Of a stretch of 44,314 nt of DNA, positions 1 through 9,895 are shown in pieces (positions within the stretch are counted from its first letter, which is position 1; each line of letters opens with the position of its first letter). The position numbers and the translations under genes are program-made. The stretch spans positions 1 to 44,314 of the forward strand of contig JACCSP010000199.1 of assembly GCA_013812905.1 (NCBI GenBank). The letters are read 5' to 3'. The notes under the pieces are model-generated. The model saw nothing but the letters and a program-made list of their open reading frames with translations, ran no database searches and was not told the DNA's origin. The DNA comes from Pyrinomonadaceae bacterium (GTDB lineage: Bacteria; Acidobacteriota; Blastocatellia; Pyrinomonadales; Pyrinomonadaceae).

Positions 1-496
1 GCAATCTACACCAAAGATTTTTCGGACCTGCTGGGGGTGCGGGCCACAATTATCACGGCGGGCAGTTAGGCTTTGCCATGCTTCGAAGGATCTTCAAGCG
101 TCTTCTGAATTCCGTAACTGAGTTCGGTCAGATTGAGAAAGTGGTTATTGATAAACAATGCGAGGTAGAAGTAGGGCAGTGGAAGACGATGGTGCCAGCG
201 GTGAAAGCGACCCTGGCAAACTCGGACTGCGCCTTGAGCCGCTCACTCCGGCGCTCGCGGCGCGCCTAAACTTATCAAGGGAGGCTCAAGGGTTACTGGT
301 TACAGGTGTTGATCCTGTAGGCTCGGCGGCCGAAGCGGGGATTCGAGAGAACGATGTAATCGAGGAAGTGAACCGTCAACAGGTGCGCTCGGTCGCGGAT
401 TTAAGGGCTGCAATCCAGCGGACTGGGACGAAGCCAGCGCTGTTGCTGATCAATCGTGGAGGTGCCGGTGTCTTTCTTACTGTCCGCCCACGTTAA
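1..496 (+). pseudogene. Protease remnants: short S49/SppA-like C-terminal tail (nt 1-69) followed by an isolated HtrA/DegP-type C-terminal PDZ domain (about nt 200-496)
   Basis: Frame 1 nt 1-69 reads AIYTKDFSDLLGVRATIITAGS*, resembling the S49 peptidase block around LGV.xT.I.AG. The ORF at 158-496 contains KLGLRLEPLTPALAARLNL..GLLVTGVDPVGSAAEAGIRENDVIEEVNRQQVRSVADLRAAIQ..PALLLINRGG, typical of an HtrA PDZ, but no protease domain precedes it and the upstream frame (ORF 78-269) is shifted. Confidence 0.45.
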
Positions 497-558
497 TAAC
501 GAAAGTAGTCATCAGTCAGGACAGGCCCAGGGAAGGTTGCTTAGATGAGCGTGAAGTT

Positions 559-1317
559 TTAGTGGCTTGATCCCGCCATGAACCGGTAGCCAACACCTCT
601 GACAGTCAGCACATGGCGGGGACGGGAGGGCTCGTCCTCGAGGTACTTTCGCAGGCGCACGATGAAGTTATCGATGGCCCGCGTGTCGGTATCTTCGTGC
701 ACACCCCAAACATCCTCCAGAATCGCCTTACGTGAAACCACTTTACCTTCGTGACGTATCAAATAGCGCAATAACTGAACTTCCATCAGAGTCAGCCGCA
801 CGGTTTGACTGGGAGTGCGCAGCTCCAAAGCTCCGAGGTCAATAGTTTTGCCGTTAAGAGCAAACACCTCCTCAACTCGTGCACCGCCAACTTCGTCTCT
901 AACAGGTTCACTCACCGGCCGATCCGTTAAGGTGTCCCTTTGAAACCACTCGCGCCGGCGCAGCAACGCTTTGAGGCGGGCCATGAATACGGAGAGTTCA
1001 AATGGTTTGGGAAGGTAGTCGTCGGCTCCGGATTCAAAACCGCGCAGCACATCGTCCGGACGCCCGCGAGCCGTGAGCATCAGCACGGGAACAAACTGAC
1101 CCGACGCACGCAGTTCCGAGGCCACCGTGAAGCCATCCTTACCCGGTAGCATCACGTCCAGCACTACAGCGTCGAAGGGCTGCTCTCGTTCCAGCAAGAG
1201 CGAGAGTGCCGCCTCGCCGCTGCTGACCGTGTCCACGGTGTAACCTTCGGCTTCCAAGTTAAAGCGAAGCCCGTCGGCCAGGTGTTGCTCATCCTCAACC
1301 ACTAGTACGCTACTCAT
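559..1317 (-). CDS. OmpR/PhoB-family response regulator (REC + winged helix)
   Basis: Receiver domain SSVLVVEDEQHLADGL..VVLDVMLPGKDGF..LTARG..DDYLPKPFE plus C-terminal wHTH RAIDNFIVRLRKYLEDEPSRPRHVLTVRGVGYRF. Confidence 0.95.
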   Translation of the reverse strand: MSSVLVVEDEQHLADGLRFNLEAEGYTVDTVSSGEAALSLLLEREQPFDAVVLDVMLPGKDGFTVASELRASGQFVPVLMLTARGRPDDVLRGFESGADDYLPKPFELSVFMARLKALLRRREWFQRDTLTDRPVSEPVRDEVGGARVEEVFALNGKTIDLGALELRTPSQTVRLTLMEVQLLRYLIRHEGKVVSRKAILEDVWGVHEDTDTRAIDNFIVRLRKYLEDEPSRPRHVLTVRGVGYRFMAGSSH

Positions 1318-1320
1318 AGG

Positions 1321-2220
1321 TCATGCTTTCGGAAGTTGAATCGTAAAAGTGCTGCCCTGGCCCACCCCGGCGCTTTCTGCGAAAACCCGGCCACCATGTC
1401 TCTTAACGATCGAGTGAACGATGAAAAGGCCCAGACCGGTTCCTTTCACGCGGGCCATGAAATTCCCGGGGGCGCGATAGAAACGTTTAAAGATCCGTTT
1501 CAATTGCGCGTGCGGGATGCCAATGCCACGGTCGGTAATGCGTACCGCCACGAGCTTCTCACCAAGTGTCGTCACTTGAACCGAGATATGTACATTTTTA
1601 TCGGAGTATTTGATGGCATTATCTAGCAGGTTGGAAACCGCGGCACTTAACTCGTCTGCGTCACCAGCCACGCGCGCGCGGTCGCCGTTTGTCGACTCGT
1701 TAAACCTTAGTGACTCCGGCGCTAGGTTATATCGCACCCGCGTTAGCTCCATACACTCGCGCACTATATCTCCCAAGTCAATAATCATCGGACTCAGGCG
1801 GCGGCGTTTGTGTCCAGCTTGTCCGGCCCGCAAGACTTGCTCGACAGTGTGTAAGAGTCGATCGCTATCGGCGAGCATGATCTCGTAAAAGTTTTCCCGC
1901 TGCTTCTCGTCCAGTTTCCGCGTCTTTAGGGTTTCCAGGTAGAGGCGGATGGAGGCCAGGGGCGTCTTGAGTTCGTGAGTTACGGCATTGATAAAGGCAT
2001 CGTGCTGCTCATTGCGTCTGATCTCCCGTATCAGGAAGATAGTGTTAAGGACCAGGCCCACAATGATCATCGTGAAGAAGATAATGCCAAGGACCAGGAG
2101 TGCTACTTGCCGCCAGTTGAGCAGAATCCAGCCCACATTGAGAGCAATCGCCAGCGCCACCAGACAAGCGCCCAATGTTATGAAAAAGGCGATTGATTTG
2201 CGCCGTCCTCTCCCAGCCAT
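1321..2220 (-). CDS. Membrane sensor histidine kinase (two N-terminal TM helices, HisKA + HATPase_c)
   Basis: H-box AVTHELKTPLASIRLYLET, N-box AVSNLLDNAIKYS, G-boxes ITDRGIGIP and KGTGLGLFIVHSIV; 3 nt upstream of the response regulator. Confidence 0.95.
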   Translation of the reverse strand: MAGRGRRKSIAFFITLGACLVALAIALNVGWILLNWRQVALLVLGIIFFTMIIVGLVLNTIFLIREIRRNEQHDAFINAVTHELKTPLASIRLYLETLKTRKLDEKQRENFYEIMLADSDRLLHTVEQVLRAGQAGHKRRRLSPMIIDLGDIVRECMELTRVRYNLAPESLRFNESTNGDRARVAGDADELSAAVSNLLDNAIKYSDKNVHISVQVTTLGEKLVAVRITDRGIGIPHAQLKRIFKRFYRAPGNFMARVKGTGLGLFIVHSIVKRHGGRVFAESAGVGQGSTFTIQLPKA

Positions 2221-2315
2221 GGTCCCATTGTAAGGCCAGAGAGCGGAAAGCAGTAAGCTGTGGGCAGAATTGGAGGAAGGTGCCGGCAGGCGCAGGAGGA
2301 AAAGGAAATGATAAA

Positions 2316-2346
2316 GGCAGTGAGCAGATCATGTTCTGCCCACTGC
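2316..2346 (-). terminator. Imperfect 13-bp hairpin downstream of the desaturase
   Basis: ggcagtgagcaga / tctgcccactgcc with a 6-nt loop and one mismatch; weak T-tract on the minus strand. Confidence 0.35.
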
Positions 2347-2372
2347 CAACGTGCCATCTGCTTTATTGCCGT

Positions 2373-3281
2373 CTACGCTGCCTTTTTAAGTTCTCCAACA
2401 GCGCCATTCCTGGCCGCGGCTATCTGTTCCTTGCTAATGAGCCTGATTCCTTTTGCGAGGCCAAGTAACTGCAATGCTCGAATGCCATACCAGTTGATAT
2501 CGATTTCATACCAGGTTAAGCCATGCTTGGCGGCGCGGGGGTGCGCGTGATGATTATTGTGCCAGCCTTCGCCAAAAGAAAGCAGCGCTACCCACCAGCT
2601 ATTAGTTGAATCGTCATTTGTGGCAAAGCGTTTGGTGCCCCAAAGATGAGTCGCAGAATTTACCAGCCAGGTGAAATGCAGACCCACCGTAACTCTCAGG
2701 AAGACACCCCAAAACAATGCCGACCAGCCACCCAGAGCCAGCAAAACAATGCCGGAGAGAATTAAGGGCACAAAATAAAGGTTATTCATCCAGACATGGA
2801 CGGAATCTTTTATCAGGTCGGGCGCGTAGCGTTGCATCACGCTCTTTTCGTGCTGTTGCGCGGTGCCGCGCAGAATCCATCCCATGTGTGACCACCAACG
2901 TCCATCGCGCGGTGTGTGGGGATCTCCTGAAACGTCAGTGTGGGCGTGGTGAATTCGATGCGTGACAACCCAGTTGATCGCCCCACCTTCGAGGGCAAGC
3001 GCCCCACAGAAGGTCAAAAAGTATTCGACAGCTTTTGGCGTCTTAAAGCCGCGATGTGTAAGTAGTCGGTGAAAGCCCATGCCGATGCCCAGGCTCCCGG
3101 ATACCCACCATAAAACGAGCGTCGCTACTAATGCAGGCCAGCTAAACATGAAAAGCGCGGCTATTGCTCCCAGGTGAAAGATAACCATGAAGCTTGCAGT
3201 TATCCAGTTGATGTTCGCCTGCTGTTGATGATTATGTATCCGGTTATCCGTTTTGCTGATTGTGCTTATTGTCGTGCTCAT
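2373..3281 (-). CDS. Acyl-CoA / fatty acid desaturase (delta-9 type)
   Basis: Three histidine boxes HRLLTH, HRIHHAHTD and EGWHNNHHAHP in a multi-TM protein. Confidence 0.93.
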   Translation of the reverse strand: MSTTISTISKTDNRIHNHQQQANINWITASFMVIFHLGAIAALFMFSWPALVATLVLWWVSGSLGIGMGFHRLLTHRGFKTPKAVEYFLTFCGALALEGGAINWVVTHRIHHAHTDVSGDPHTPRDGRWWSHMGWILRGTAQQHEKSVMQRYAPDLIKDSVHVWMNNLYFVPLILSGIVLLALGGWSALFWGVFLRVTVGLHFTWLVNSATHLWGTKRFATNDDSTNSWWVALLSFGEGWHNNHHAHPRAAKHGLTWYEIDINWYGIRALQLLGLAKGIRLISKEQIAAARNGAVGELKKAA

Positions 3282-3659
3282 AAAACTGACTCCACCCTCA
3301 GAAGTTCGGTCTCAATTAGTTCGCTGCAAACCGCAGCCAACATCCTAGCAAGTTAGGACCACTTCGTTTGTAATAGTTGTGTAAGCGCGTTAAGAGCTAT
3401 GTCTAAAGCGTTTAGGCTGTATGGTAAAAAGTGTCGAAGTGTTAACTAGAGCGCGGGTGAAAACTTGCAAGCCTAACTTATATCGTGGCATTATTACTGC
3501 CGTTTATTCCGTCTCCAGGCATCAGAGCTGATTACCTCGCCTACCGGCCACCGCGGCGACAGTGGCGGAAACTTGGGTAGTGACCGCGACGACCGCACAC
3601 ATTGGCAATGCACAGGCATTGGTTACGAGTTCTACTCATCAATTTTTAAAAGGGGGCTT

Positions 3660-4016
3660 ATGGAGAAACCGACTTACGCGATTGGGGATCGCGTAGAGAA
3701 ATTATGTGCGGTATGCGGCGAAGAGCGCGGCCATGTGGTGGCTTCTGTTACCAAGCGCGGTTTGGTCTCACGCGTCACTTGCCCGAAATGTGGCACCCGC
3801 AGCTCTTTTTCGAGTGGTACCAAGCTCACCGGATCCCGCTCTAAATCAGTCCAAAGTGAACCTTACGACATGTCCCGCACCTATCGTACGGGCCAGGTAA
3901 TGATCCATCCCCTCTGGGGCCCGGGAGAAGTTACCGCGGTCATCGAACCAAAAAAAATAGATGTGCTCTTCGCGGATCGTATCCGCAGGCTTATTCATTC
4001 CCGAGCTGAGGCCTGA
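3660..4016 (+). CDS. Small protein with N-terminal zinc ribbon (CxxC...CxxC) and a C-terminal CarD/TRCF-like beta domain
   Basis: CAVCGEERGHVV..VTCPKCGTRSSF followed by YDMSRTYRTGQVMIHPLWGPGEVTAVIEPKKIDVLFADRIRRLIH; ATG at 3660 has an aaaaggggg RBS, so the longer ORF start at 3573 is unlikely. Confidence 0.75.
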   Translation: MEKPTYAIGDRVEKLCAVCGEERGHVVASVTKRGLVSRVTCPKCGTRSSFSSGTKLTGSRSKSVQSEPYDMSRTYRTGQVMIHPLWGPGEVTAVIEPKKIDVLFADRIRRLIHSRAEA

Positions 4017-4115
4017 AAAGCCTTGAGTTCGGAATTAAGTCTGACTCATTCTTTCAGACTACCTCAACCCGCACCCTGGACGAATCCAAACAGCTGCCAA
4101 GAGTACTTCCGGCAT

Positions 4116-5450
4116 TCAGGGGAACTCTGAATAAACAGTCACGCTCGATTTACCAAGGTCTCGACCTGGCCCAAATTTCTCCGGGAGCCGCAGTCGACGC
4201 GAAGCGAAGAGCGCTAACCAAACTATCCCCGAGGTTGCCGACAGTAAGCCCGAAATGACGGTGAGCGTGCGCGGACTAATGGACTGAAGCGACCAACCGG
4301 CAACTGCGGTGGAGAAACTCCAAACGAGTAGTTCGCTCGCCCGATCCGTAGTCGATACTCTTCCGCGCAGGTTGTCGGGCACGAGGCGCATCAGCAGAGT
4401 TTCCTGGACTGCAAATTCCGCAGCCAGCAGGATCCGGGAGATGAAAAGCAAGAAACAGGCGAGCCAGAGCGTCGGCATCACTCCAATTAGCGCGAAGATC
4501 AGGCCTTGCACAACCAAAGCCCACCCTATGAAACTACCCGTTTTACCGGTGACCTCGAGGTAAGCCCCAAGGCGCCGTGCAATCATCATTCCTAGAAACA
4601 ATCCCACGCCCGCCGCGAAGTACAATGCCGCCACCGCTCCGTCTCCGCTAATTCCGCGCTCGCCGGCGAACACTAGACCGCCCAGGCGATCTGAGATCAT
4701 ATTGATCGCTCCTCCGCCGGTGGCCCAGAGGATGTTGATTCCCAAAATTGTCGCGACCGGGGCCTGACCTAGAATGTACAACCAACCCTCTCGGATATCT
4801 GACCAGTAACTGGGCCTACGCATCTCGAGCCAGGAAACCTCTTTCGCTGCGGGGCGTCTTGTTTCGCGGTCAGGAATTAGCCAAATTGAGTAGGCCGAGA
4901 CAGCAAAGGATATGGCGTTGACCACAAACGCTGCCTGGTAACCAACGCTAGCAGCAGTCCAGCCACCGAGAGCAGCGCCAAACGCCATCAGCAAGAACCG
5001 CGACGAAAACATCAACGCATTCCCGGCCAACAGATCGCGTTCACCTGTGATGTTGGGGACTGCGGCATTTTTCGCGGCTTCGAAAAAAGCACCGAAGAAA
5101 GACAGCACCACAGTCGAGACATAGGCGATCCAAAGATCCTCCGGCCCGCGCACCAGCAGCATACTTAAAGCGACAAGGATTCGTGCGACGTCAGAAACAA
5201 TCATGACAGTGCGGCGAGACCAACGGTCGACAAATGCTCCGGCGAGCGGGGCGAAGAGAGTGAAAGGAAGCAGCCTCGCAACCAACATGATGGTCGTGAC
5301 TTCGGCTGACGCATGCGAAACCGAACGAACCAATCCCAACGTGGCAATGAAGTTGAACCAATTGCCCAGCTCGGAAATCACCTGCCCGGCCAGCAATCGT
5401 CTGAATGAACGATTGCTGCGCACGAGCTGTATGTAAGTTAGTGAAACCAC
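4116..5450 (-). CDS. MFS transporter (EntS/MFS_3-like exporter)
   Basis: About 12 hydrophobic segments; GAFVDRWSRRTVMIVSDVARILVALS motif and QETLLMRLVPDNLRGRVSTTDR. Confidence 0.88.
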   Translation of the reverse strand: MVSLTYIQLVRSNRSFRRLLAGQVISELGNWFNFIATLGLVRSVSHASAEVTTIMLVARLLPFTLFAPLAGAFVDRWSRRTVMIVSDVARILVALSMLLVRGPEDLWIAYVSTVVLSFFGAFFEAAKNAAVPNITGERDLLAGNALMFSSRFLLMAFGAALGGWTAASVGYQAAFVVNAISFAVSAYSIWLIPDRETRRPAAKEVSWLEMRRPSYWSDIREGWLYILGQAPVATILGINILWATGGGAINMISDRLGGLVFAGERGISGDGAVAALYFAAGVGLFLGMMIARRLGAYLEVTGKTGSFIGWALVVQGLIFALIGVMPTLWLACFLLFISRILLAAEFAVQETLLMRLVPDNLRGRVSTTDRASELLVWSFSTAVAGWSLQSISPRTLTVISGLLSATSGIVWLALFASRRLRLPEKFGPGRDLGKSSVTVYSEFP

Positions 5451-5545
5451 AAGAACCGCGCTTTCAGGTCGGCCGAAGCTGATGCAAATTGAAAAGAGCC
5501 GCCAACAATTTCAGCGACTCGCGACCTTGAGAAATGTTTCGAAAC

Positions 5546-6340
5546 TTAGCCGCCTACAAATTTAGCCGGCCGTTTCTCGATAAATGCCGCGACACCCTCT
5601 CTGAAATCCTTTGTCTGTCCCGACTGAATCTGAACTGTTCTCTCCAACTCCAACTGACCGGCATAATCGTTCGTTGCACCTGCCTCCAACAACTCCTTGA
5701 TTCTCCCAATAGCTGCCGTCGGTGCGCTAGCCAGCATCTCCGCCCTCGCCATCACGTGGGGCATCAATTCTGCGTCGGCCACGACCGCATTTATCATTCC
5801 CATTTCCAACGCCTTTAGCGCGCTGACCACGTCTCCCGTCATCAATAATTCCGTAGCGCGGCGCCATCCGACCAAACGGGGCAAAATGAAAGTGCCGCCA
5901 CAGTCGGGTGTCAGCCCCACCCTGATAAAAGCCTGATTAAATCGTGCGCTTTCTCCGGCCACCACCAAATCGCACGCCAGAGCGAGATTACAACCACCTC
6001 CCGAAGCAGCACCATTAACCGCGGCGATGAATGGGACCGGTGTCTGCCGAATCAACAACAAACATTCATTAAGCGCGCGCAGAGGTTCCTCGAAGAACGC
6101 TTCGACCCTGCCTTCCTGCTGTGCAATCTTCTGCATCTCTCGAAGATCGCCGCCGGCGCAAAATGCCCTTCCCGCTCCGGTCAACACTATCGCTCGAGCA
6201 GCTCGCTCGCGAGCATCGGCCACTGCGCCTTTGAATTCGATACCAACCTCCAGGGTCAACGCATTTAATGACTCTGGTCTATAAAGCGTTATCACGCAAA
6301 CAGCGCCACGCATCTCGAGTTGAATCGTTTGGTAACCCAT
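5546..6340 (-). CDS. Enoyl-CoA hydratase/isomerase (crotonase) family protein
   Basis: GAGRAFCAGGDLREM, AAVNGAASGGGCNLALACDLVVAGESARFNQAFIRVGLTPDCGGTFILPRLVG. Confidence 0.93.
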   Translation of the reverse strand: MGYQTIQLEMRGAVCVITLYRPESLNALTLEVGIEFKGAVADARERAARAIVLTGAGRAFCAGGDLREMQKIAQQEGRVEAFFEEPLRALNECLLLIRQTPVPFIAAVNGAASGGGCNLALACDLVVAGESARFNQAFIRVGLTPDCGGTFILPRLVGWRRATELLMTGDVVSALKALEMGMINAVVADAELMPHVMARAEMLASAPTAAIGRIKELLEAGATNDYAGQLELERTVQIQSGQTKDFREGVAAFIEKRPAKFVGG

Positions 6341-6478
6341 TCCGAAATTTTACCGCACCCAAGGCGCGGAAATCCCACCAAGGGAAACTGCTTACTGCCA
6401 AATTTCTCTTACTTCCCAGCGAGCAGCTCGTAACATAAAACTGCTACTTCCGCTGGCTGTCCCAATATTGAAGATCAG

Positions 6479-6778
6479 CTAGGTTTCCTGTTGGCTTGCT
6501 CTATTCGCACTAAAACATTCGGCACAGAGTACTGGTCGGCCGCTGGATGGCTTGAAGGGCACGGTGTCAGCCTTTCCGCATTGATCGCAAATGATATCGA
6601 ATCGCTGCCGCTCTCCACCTGGCCCTCTCGAGCCGCCAAAGTTAGCTCGACGCGTATCTCGGCATGGCTTGCAGCGTTTTGGGTGAGTGAGATTGCGTTC
6701 TTTATAATACTCCTGCTCGCGGTCGGTAAACGGGAAAGGGGTTCCGCATTCCGTGCAAGTGATTTCAAGGTCTGGCAT
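6479..6778 (-). CDS. Double CxxC zinc-ribbon protein, paralogue of 22518-22883
   Basis: ITCTECGTPFPFTDREQEYYKERNLTHPKRCKPCRDTRR...ICDQCGKADTVPFKPSSGRPVLCAECF. Confidence 0.85.
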   Translation of the reverse strand: MPDLEITCTECGTPFPFTDREQEYYKERNLTHPKRCKPCRDTRRANFGGSRGPGGERQRFDIICDQCGKADTVPFKPSSGRPVLCAECFSANRASQQET

Positions 6779-7032
6779 GACGCTTTTTTCTCCTGGAAGA
6801 CGAAACTGAGGTATTGCCCTCTCTGGTTTCGGAGCACTGGCACTAGCTTGTCTTGCGTCTAACGATTGGCTAGTTCAAGAGTCCAGAAACTTGTAGCGGC
6901 TCTCAACCTAACCCCTCAGGCAATCGCGTCCCGAAAACGGTTTAAGTGCGACAGAGTTTACTCCACCGTAACGCTTCTATTCAAACTTTATCTGGCTCTG
7001 GCGAGACGGGGATCGAGTGAGCCCTCTAAATG

Positions 7033-7977
7033 CTAATCTCTGGATAGTTCAGTAACGTGAGCAAGGGCCGTTTGACCAAGCGTGCGCAGGTTGTACCCGC
7101 CCTCCAGGCACGAAACGAGCCGCCCCTTGCAGCTGTTGCCAGCCCATTGCTTCACTGCCTGTGTCATCGCAATGAAGTCCTCGTCCTCGAGCAGCAGCTG
7201 ACCGAGGGGGTCGCCTCGGTGAGAGTCAAAACCCGCAGACAAGATTACGAGATCAGGTTTGAACTTCGAGGCTATCTCATCGAGCGCTGCGTCGAATACT
7301 CGCTTCTGTTCTTCCGCCCTTGTTTGAGCTTTCACTGGAACATTCAGGGTGTAGTTCTTCCCCCGACCAACTCCCGTTTCGCCATGCGAGCCGGTCCCTG
7401 GATACCATGGATATTGATGCATTGAGAAGAAGAAGACGGAGGGGTCGTCATAGAAAATACCCTGCGTTCCGTTCCCGTGATGGACGTCCCAATCGACAAT
7501 CGCCACCCGCTCGATCTCTGCATAATGATTTTGCGCGTATCGGGCCGCTACAGCGACATTGTTGAAGAGGCAGAAGCCCATAGCGCGCTCGGCTGTGGCG
7601 TGATGACCGGGAGGGCGCATCGGGATAAAGGCATTGGTTGCTTGGCCGCTCATCACCAGGTCGATGGCCTGACAAGCCGCCCCCGCGCCACAGAGAGCTG
7701 CGTCCATCGAGCGCATCGAAACTACAGTGTCAGCGTCCAGGTAACCGATGCCTGCGCTCACAGCGCGCTCTACAGTCTTGTAGTGTTGGGGGGTGTGGCA
7801 TGCCTGAACATCCCCCCGTGGTGCTTGCCTCGCCTGGGTCGCAACTAGATTGGACCAGAGTTCGGTATCTCCACGCAGCGCGCCCATCACCACGGTATAA
7901 CGTGATGAAGACTCGGGATGGCCTGGGCCGGTGTCATGCTCTTGGAACACCGGGTGGTAAACAATCGCAGTAGTCAT
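7033..7977 (-). CDS. Histone deacetylase / acetoin utilization (AcuC-like) family protein
   Basis: [67 protein letters not shown]. Confidence 0.95.
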   Translation of the reverse strand: MTTAIVYHPVFQEHDTGPGHPESSSRYTVVMGALRGDTELWSNLVATQARQAPRGDVQACHTPQHYKTVERAVSAGIGYLDADTVVSMRSMDAALCGAGAACQAIDLVMSGQATNAFIPMRPPGHHATAERAMGFCLFNNVAVAARYAQNHYAEIERVAIVDWDVHHGNGTQGIFYDDPSVFFFSMHQYPWYPGTGSHGETGVGRGKNYTLNVPVKAQTRAEEQKRVFDAALDEIASKFKPDLVILSAGFDSHRGDPLGQLLLEDEDFIAMTQAVKQWAGNSCKGRLVSCLEGGYNLRTLGQTALAHVTELSRD

Positions 7978-8445
7978 CAGCTAGTCAAGCAATCGTGAAT
8001 AGTAAATGGGAAATCGGGAATTGGGAACTCTGGAGAATAGCGGAATGGTGTTGGGCCGGCGCCGCTAATTGAAATATCAAGTCACTTCGAACATTTGAAG
8101 CCGAGTAGTACCCATTTCATTCTCGCAACCTGCACACTAACGATCCAGCGCTCTACGAGTTAAAGTTTAACAGGGTGTCTCAATCTGACTCCGGAACCTC
8201 AAACAGAGAACCGAAATCATACGGTTGTCCCGGAGCAAGAGGCCGACGGTCCGCCTGCTCAAACCCTTAAAACCCGCAGCGATTCTGCATTACCGTGAAC
8301 ATGCGTGCCTTCCCAACCGCAGGAATACCGATTGCTCAATTTCGACACGGCTACATTGTGTCCGCCCAATGAGGCGAGTTGCGAACCTATATGTCTTAAG
8401 CGTCCGAGCCCTAGAACGGACATTCACATTCATAGGAGGAAGTAG

Positions 8446-9033
8446 ATGGCTTACGACGAAGAAGCGAAAAGAAGCAGGGTGGTTGTTGAGACCCCGACGG
8501 CCCGGCGGGAAGTAACACAAACCGAATCTGTCCGCGGGCCTGAGCGCGAGGGCATCTCAGGGGCTACGGTAGGCGTGATCGTGGTGCTGGCAGTCGCGCT
8601 AGTGACCATACTCGTGTTGTTCCTGATGAGTGGTCAGACAACCGATACAGCGAACGACAATCTCGCGGCGCAGCAAACTGCACCTCCCCAAACCACCATT
8701 GTCCAGCAGCCTGCACAGCAACCCCCAGTGATTGTTCAGCAGGCCCCACCGGCTCCCCAACAAGCGCCAATTATCCTCACCCAACCTGCAACGGGGGGTT
8801 CAACTTCAAGTTCAAGCGGTTCGAATGATGCAGCGATCCAAACTGAAATAGACAAAAGGATTCTGGAAGATCCAACGTTCTCACCCTTGGGGATCACCGT
8901 GTCTGTACTGGACGGTAAGGCAACACTGAGTGGAACGGTAAAGAGCGAGGGCCTTAAATCGCAGTTTGAAAAGATGGTCCGGAATGTCAACGGTGTTAAG
9001 CAGGTCGATAATCAGATCATCGTCAGCGGCTGA
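8446..9033 (+). CDS. Membrane-anchored BON-domain protein with Q/P-rich linker
   Basis: RBS aggagg; TM segment ATVGVIVVLAVALVTILVLFL; C-terminal BON domain ITVSVLDGKATLSGTVKSEGLKSQFEKMVRNVNGVKQVDNQIIV. Confidence 0.88.
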   Translation: MAYDEEAKRSRVVVETPTARREVTQTESVRGPEREGISGATVGVIVVLAVALVTILVLFLMSGQTTDTANDNLAAQQTAPPQTTIVQQPAQQPPVIVQQAPPAPQQAPIILTQPATGGSTSSSSGSNDAAIQTEIDKRILEDPTFSPLGITVSVLDGKATLSGTVKSEGLKSQFEKMVRNVNGVKQVDNQIIVSG

Positions 9034-9103
9034 CAGATCTTCAGCAGCTTAAAACCGCTAGTATGGTAGGGGGTCTGTCACGTCCCGGGCGCCCCGGCCG
9101 AGA

Positions 9104-9550
9104 TTACCCGTGGCGCCGTAGGGTGCCTATAACCTTAATCTCGCCGGAACTTAATGACGTATCCACAGTGAGACCGTCTTCCTGACCCACAATCAGCAGT
9201 CTGAACACATCGCTTCTGGCGTGAAAAGAGACCTCTTCGATTAGACAATTCACCGGCGCACGAATGAGTTGCCTTAACCCCTGCGCGCGACACCCCTCGC
9301 GCAGCAGTAGGTCGATGTCAACTTGAATCTGAGAGCGTTTTTCTCCGGCGTCCAATTCGCCAATGGCTACTGGATGGGGCAGCAACCCCATTTCGCCGTC
9401 CAGATAGATCATCCAAATGAATCCGATATCGAGCAGGACATACAAAGCTTCGTCGTGAATAAAATAACCGAGTATGGTTGCACCAAGCACGTGCGCAATG
9501 ACGTGATCCTGGTGGGTTGTCGAATCTTTCTCGGACCACTCAGTTGTCAT
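9104..9550 (-). CDS. Conserved-looking hypothetical protein
   Basis: Good amino-acid composition; ATG at 9550 preferred over the GTG start at 9577. Confidence 0.55.
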   Translation of the reverse strand: MTTEWSEKDSTTHQDHVIAHVLGATILGYFIHDEALYVLLDIGFIWMIYLDGEMGLLPHPVAIGELDAGEKRSQIQVDIDLLLREGCRAQGLRQLIRAPVNCLIEEVSFHARSDVFRLLIVGQEDGLTVDTSLSSGEIKVIGTLRRHG

Positions 9551-9895
9551 TTGTGGTAGGCAACCTCCAACCTTCACATGTGCAGAGCTGAATTGAGAAT
9601 CACGGCTGTTTCAGATCCGCATTATCCACGTAAATCCGCGACTAAGATTTCGGAAGGCCCCCGAGTTTAACCCCAACAGCGCTCACTCACTCATGCAGAA
9701 GCGTTCACGGAATTACGAGGATCACCTGAAGTCCGCCAACGAAAAAGAGGGGGCGACCCCGAGACTTTGTGATCCCTTCAAATCGCTCCGCTTATTACGC
9801 TTGTGTCTCGCCGGTTGGTTTCGCATCGACCTGGAGTTGCATTAAGGCAAATACACTTTATAGTGGAAGCCATCCTATGGAAGCTAAGGGTTTTG

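Noticed and set aside
4038-4060. agtctga / tcagact inverted repeat after the 3660-4016 gene
   Set aside because: Short 7-bp stem with 9-nt loop and no T-tract; too weak to call a terminator.
6475-6862. ORFs at 6475-6843 (-) and 6491-6862 (+)
   Set aside because: Overlap the zinc-ribbon gene 6479-6778, which has clear CxxC motifs; the others lack family features.
7990-8040. Short gggaaat/gggaatt/gggaact repeats
   Set aside because: Low-complexity purine-rich text, similar stretches occur near 11690 and 24745; not distinguishable from chance or RBS-like composition.
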